Source: CAYZJB01 sp964478735 (GTDB lineage: Bacteria; CLD3; SB21). Taken from it: DNA of 64,000 bases. This document shows, one piece after another, positions 60,586 to 64,000 of the stretch. How positions within the stretch are numbered: the stretch's first letter is position 1; every line of letters begins with the position of its first letter. The notes beneath the pieces are model-generated. The model did no database searches. It worked only from the letters and a program-made list of their open reading frames with translations, and had not been told where the DNA came from. The DNA lies in NCBI GenBank assembly GCA_964478735.1, contig CAYZJB010000003.1:1-64000 (forward strand), given 5' to 3'. A program made the translations under genes and the position numbers.

Positions 60586-63203
60586 GGAATATTTTCTTGG
60601 GAATCGTGACGGTCGCTCTATTGTCTGCGTTTATGTCGACCTCCCGAGACCCCAAGCCGGTGGGAGATGCCGTCGTACACTTCGCCTTTGGGGATTCCGG
60701 GGTCGGTTGGGCGGCCGGTTATATACGGACCGGTGGGATCAAGCGCTATTCGGACGACACGACGACGATCGGACCGGATTCGCTCTATCGGTCAATGATC
60801 ATGAAAACGACCGACGGTGGGCGATCATGGAGCCTGCAGACCGTGTTGCAAAGTAGCGATGCGTCCATAGACATTTTAACCCTGTTTGCCCTGTCACGTT
60901 CTCACGCCTGGATTGTGGCCCACCGTACCGCCAGCGACCGGACCTTTTTACTTCGTACGCGTGATGGAATGACATGGAACGCGATGAATTTTCGTACCGA
61001 CCTGCAGCCGAGCCGACTATTCTTTCAGACACCGGATATCGGTTGGATGATTGCGGCCGACGGTTTCGGTTCCGATCGAATCCTGAAGTCGACGGACGGG
61101 GGGGTAAATTGGCATGAAGAGGGCATACCGTTTCACGGCCGTTTTTACGATATCCTGTTTGAAAGAGAGGTGGGGTACATCCTCGCTGCCGTGGACAACG
61201 ACCCGATGCGATTGACGATATTAAAGACAACCGACGGCGGCCGCATTTGGATCGCGGCGACTATGTTTGAAGCCGAATCGGGGGCGGTGATCGAGGGAAG
61301 CCGATTGCGTATTGAAAAAAGTGGAGGTGTCGTGGCCGAAGTCATCCACCGGCATGAAGACTATGAAGAGTACGGCAACACCGTGATGTATATGTCCACC
61401 GATGGATTTGTGACGTTCATGGCCCGACGAGCCGCGTACGACAAAGACAGCAAACAAAATGAAAGTCTCCCGACCGACGTCTCGGCTATCGGAGAGGAAT
61501 GGATCGCCATCGATGCGGCTCCGACCGATCATTATATCGAAGCGTCAAAAGAATTCGTCACGCTCAATCTGGTAGCCAGTCCGGACCAGGGACGGACATG
61601 GACCAAACGGTCGGAGTTTCACGACGCCGTCTACAATCTGCGATCGTCGAATGACCTGTTGGTTCTGTCGTCGGCCTACGGGGAAATTTTGATCTCAGAC
61701 AATGGCGGCCAGTCATGGCATTTTGCAAAAATGGATTTTCGCGGAGTGTATTATTTGCCGCGGACCGTACCGGATGAAACGACGGCGTTCGACGATCTGT
61801 TTGCATTCGGGGAGGAGAGTGAATTTGACCAGGACTCCATTTATCAAAGCCGATGGGAAAGCGCCGAAGATTCTCTTGCTGCACTATCGTTTGCATCGAA
61901 TGTCGATATATCGAAATACAAGCCGAGGGAAAATGCCGATTTTGCCGTTGGCATCGACTCCATATCCTCGTCGACGATTACATTCCATAGACGCGTTCGA
62001 TGGGGGGCGAGAATCGAGCCCTGGGATCTGATCCGAGAGGAAGCAAAAACCGGTGAAATACGCGTCCGCAAGTATAAAACCATCCGATTTGCTGGCAGGG
62101 TTCACGCTGTCAATGGCCGGCAGGTCAAACGCGTGCTCTGGACGTCCAGTATCAGCGGTGACTTGAGCGATAAAGTCAGCTTTACGACGCATCCGAGACA
62201 ATTACCCCCGGGTACGCATTTTATTTTCTTTAAGGCACAAAACGATCTGGGCCAGTGGTCGGAGCCTATCGTCACCAAGGTGGTCGTGGAAGATTTTCCG
62301 AAATACCGCTTCCCGTTTAACGGAGAGTGGACGGCCGGTGGTGGTGGCAGTTACTACAACAAGGGTTGGCATATCCGCGGTATTCGGTACGCACTCGATT
62401 TAAACTATCCCGGCAACGAGGGCGGGGATAGCGACTACGGAATGCCCGTGCGTGCGGCGACGGACGGGATTGTATCGTTCGCAGGATACATCCGAGGCTA
62501 TGGGCGGACCGTTCGAATTGATTATGAATATGGAGGGAAAACGTATTCGACGCTGACGTCGCACCTTGCCACGATTTCCGTTCGTGACGGGCAGCAGGTT
62601 CGCCAGGGCCAGGAAATCGGTACGTGCGGTTCCACCGGGCGTTCCAGTGCACCGCACGTGCATTGGGAGTTGCGTGTGGACGGGGTGTGCGTTCCGCCGG
62701 AACCGGTTTTTGAAAACGATTCGACCATCATTCAATCTATCCATAACGGCCAGAGTTTCCGATCCGACAACCGCTTTGACGATCCTACGATTGTCACGGT
62801 CGACGAGCCGGACATTCCAAACACATGGCGTGAATATCGCGGCTACTGGCACAGTTATCGATACGCGGGAGTGAGTGCGAAACAAAAAACGGTAGATGCA
62901 ACGTGGAAACCGAAGCTGCCCGTATCGGGTCGATATCGCGTCGAGGTCCACATCCCAAAAAAATTCGCGACGGCCCTGGCGACATACCGCATTCATACCA
63001 GAAACGGCGTGCATGAATTCAAAGTGAATCAAAACAAATTTACGGATGAATTTGTCGACATCGGGACATACGATTTTGATACGTCGGATGACGTCGTCGT
63101 CACCCTGGACAATGCGACCGGACAGCGTCGGGGGCATATTGCTTTTGATGCCGTACGTTTTATTTTACTGGATCCCGGCACGAAGGTCGGAAACGCCAGG
63201 TAG
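60576..63203 (+). CDS. Exported Ycf48-like propeller fused to M23 peptidase
   Basis: 875 residues from ATG 60576 (CAGGAGA upstream). A signal peptide (1-22) leads into BNR/Ycf48-like propeller repeats (MIMKTTDGGRSWSL, RILKSTDGGVNWHEEG, ILKTTDGGRIWIAA, ISDNGGQSWHF). A linker of fibronectin-like character follows (about 500-575). An M23/LytM peptidoglycan endopeptidase domain follows, with metal ligands in WHIRGIRYALDL (His599, Asp608) and the SHL and HVH (694-696) motifs. The C-terminal 150 residues (RVEVHIPKKFATALATYRIH) look like a carbohydrate-binding beta domain. With the kinase and S41 genes, it suggests an envelope remodelling function. Confidence 0.8.
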   Translation: MGLRNIFLGIVTVALLSAFMSTSRDPKPVGDAVVHFAFGDSGVGWAAGYIRTGGIKRYSDDTTTIGPDSLYRSMIMKTTDGGRSWSLQTVLQSSDASIDILTLFALSRSHAWIVAHRTASDRTFLLRTRDGMTWNAMNFRTDLQPSRLFFQTPDIGWMIAADGFGSDRILKSTDGGVNWHEEGIPFHGRFYDILFEREVGYILAAVDNDPMRLTILKTTDGGRIWIAATMFEAESGAVIEGSRLRIEKSGGVVAEVIHRHEDYEEYGNTVMYMSTDGFVTFMARRAAYDKDSKQNESLPTDVSAIGEEWIAIDAAPTDHYIEASKEFVTLNLVASPDQGRTWTKRSEFHDAVYNLRSSNDLLVLSSAYGEILISDNGGQSWHFAKMDFRGVYYLPRTVPDETTAFDDLFAFGEESEFDQDSIYQSRWESAEDSLAALSFASNVDISKYKPRENADFAVGIDSISSSTITFHRRVRWGARIEPWDLIREEAKTGEIRVRKYKTIRFAGRVHAVNGRQVKRVLWTSSISGDLSDKVSFTTHPRQLPPGTHFIFFKAQNDLGQWSEPIVTKVVVEDFPKYRFPFNGEWTAGGGGSYYNKGWHIRGIRYALDLNYPGNEGGDSDYGMPVRAATDGIVSFAGYIRGYGRTVRIDYEYGGKTYSTLTSHLATISVRDGQQVRQGQEIGTCGSTGRSSAPHVHWELRVDGVCVPPEPVFENDSTIIQSIHNGQSFRSDNRFDDPTIVTVDEPDIPNTWREYRGYWHSYRYAGVSAKQKTVDATWKPKLPVSGRYRVEVHIPKKFATALATYRIHTRNGVHEFKVNQNKFTDEFVDIGTYDFDTSDDVVVTLDNATGQRRGHIAFDAVRFILLDPGTKVGNAR

Positions 63204-63215
63204 AAAGGCCCGCCC

Positions 63216-64000
63216 ATGCGATTCAAACGGAATTTTCTCGGTCTACTCTCCATCGTTCTCATCCCTGCAGCTTCTATCGCCTGGATGGCGGACGCACTGT
63301 GGGGAGACGGTGATTATTATTACGAAGTCAAAAAAGGACTACGGCTTTTCGGCGACATTTATAAGCACGTGACGGAAAAATATGTCGACGAAATCACGCC
63401 CCACGGATTTATCCGGGCGGGAATCGACGGCCTTTTGCAAGACCTGGATCCTTATACGATTTATTATGAAGGCGAAGAGTCCAGCGAACTCGATCTTCTG
63501 ATGCAGGGCAAGTACGGTGGAATCGGCATCTCCATCGGCGTTAAGGACGGGTATCTGACGGTCATTTCGACGGCTGATCAATCTCCCGGTCATCGGGCAG
63601 GAATTCTGCCGGGCGATCGGATTTTATCCGTCGACGGATTCACATCCCATGATTTAAATTATCAGGAATTGTCCAACATGGTTCGCGGTGAGCCGGGTAC
63701 GCTGGTTCGCCTGACGATCAGCCGTCCCGGACTGGAGCGCGTGCTGGAGTTTGAACTGGTGCGGGAAATGGTCCACGTCGAAAACATTACGTACCACGCG
63801 GTCCTTGAAGACGGCGTCGGGTACATCAAGCTTACCAAGTTTGCGAAAGACGCTGACGTAGAATTTGCCGCCGCGTTAAAAGAGCTGGAACGGCAGGGAA
63901 TGAAATCGCTGGTGATTGACATTCGTGGCAATCCCGGAGGATTACTGGAAGTCGCCATCGATATCGCGAACCATTTTATCCGCCGGGGGGAGACGATCAC
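63216..64000 (+). CDS. S41 family C-terminal processing peptidase (cut by the window end)
   Basis: The frame is open from ATG 63216 to the last base, so at least 261 residues and no stop codon. An N-terminal transmembrane/signal segment (about 8-25, LLSIVLIPAASIAW), a short CtpA-type helix domain (LRLFGDIYKHVTEKYVDEITPHGFIRAGIDGLLQDLDPYT), a PDZ domain (about 95-180, GKYGGIGISIGVKDG ... AGILPGDRILSVDG) and the start of the S41 core (VGYIKLTKFAKDADVEF, VIDIRGNPGGLLEVA). The Ser/Lys catalytic residues would lie beyond the window. It probably degrades or trims exported proteins by their C-termini. Confidence 0.92.
   Translation, partial: MRFKRNFLGLLSIVLIPAASIAWMADALWGDGDYYYEVKKGLRLFGDIYKHVTEKYVDEITPHGFIRAGIDGLLQDLDPYTIYYEGEESSELDLLMQGKYGGIGISIGVKDGYLTVISTADQSPGHRAGILPGDRILSVDGFTSHDLNYQELSNMVRGEPGTLVRLTISRPGLERVLEFELVREMVHVENITYHAVLEDGVGYIKLTKFAKDADVEFAAALKELERQGMKSLVIDIRGNPGGLLEVAIDIANHFIRRGETI

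Overview
The window reads as a chromosomal segment of a Gram-negative bacterium. It has outer-membrane beta-barrel proteins, a Wzi-like protein, O-antigen ligase-type proteins, a full set of bacterial information-processing genes, sigma70-like promoters (TTGxxx, 16-17 nt, TATATT-like) and bacterial SRP RNA. MqnA (futalosine route to menaquinone), a CHASE2 adenylate cyclase, an M16 peptidase next to pnp, and large secreted propeller/peptidase proteins fit the FCB superphylum and its uncultivated relatives (Calditrichota/KSB1/Zixibacteria-like). That placement is inference, not proof. A run of exactly 100 N inside dnaX shows this is a scaffolded draft assembly, and one apparent 1-nt indel at the start of ybaB fits that.

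Positions 1-30.3 kb (+ strand) are mostly housekeeping. In order: an outer-membrane barrel protein and a CHASE2 adenylate cyclase; the glycolytic operon gap-pgk-tpiA followed by secG and tRNA-Leu(GAG); a TPR protein, a DUF2007-like protein and mqnA; SRP RNA with dnaX-ybaB-recR; a geranylgeranyl-reductase-family flavoprotein, a purine nucleoside phosphorylase and alr; rimP-nusA-infB-DUF503-rbfA-truB-ribF-rpsO-pnp; an M16 peptidase, ald, dut, a polysaccharide deacetylase, a MerR regulator and tRNA-Asp(GTC). Expression signals include a premature terminator in the rimP leader, a long hairpin between rpsO and pnp, and an A10-G slippery run inside dnaX that opens onto an immediate -1 stop.

Positions 30.4-56.0 kb (- strand) hold one very compact gene train, with most genes overlapping by 1-11 nt. 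It runs from two tandem O-antigen ligase/polymerase-like proteins, through an SGNH hydrolase, glycosyltransferases, a 52-residue DUF5989 protein, an AsnB-type amidotransferase, a two-domain dehydrogenase fusion, an acetyltransferase, an unknown helical-toroid protein, carbamoyltransferase 2, WecG-like and WecA-like enzymes, a Wzi-like outer-membrane protein, carbamoyltransferase 1 and an SxtJ-like membrane protein. It ends in tatC, a thioredoxin-fold protein, an ArsA/Get3-like ATPase and a metalloprotease-propeller protein. The main part looks like a surface-glycan pathway able to add carbamoyl, acetyl and possibly amide groups. No flippase, ABC exporter or chain-length regulator is visible in the window.

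Positions 56.0-64 kb (+ strand) begin with tRNA-Ser(CGA), placed between a stand-alone triple-PASTA membrane protein (- strand) and a Ser/Thr kinase with PEGA repeats (+ strand). The usual PknB architecture is thus split over two divergent genes. Then come a membrane-anchored metallopeptidase/TPR protein, a Ycf48-like propeller fused to an M23 endopeptidase, and an S41 C-terminal processing peptidase cut off by the window end. Together they suggest a cell-envelope surveillance and processing module, which is inference.
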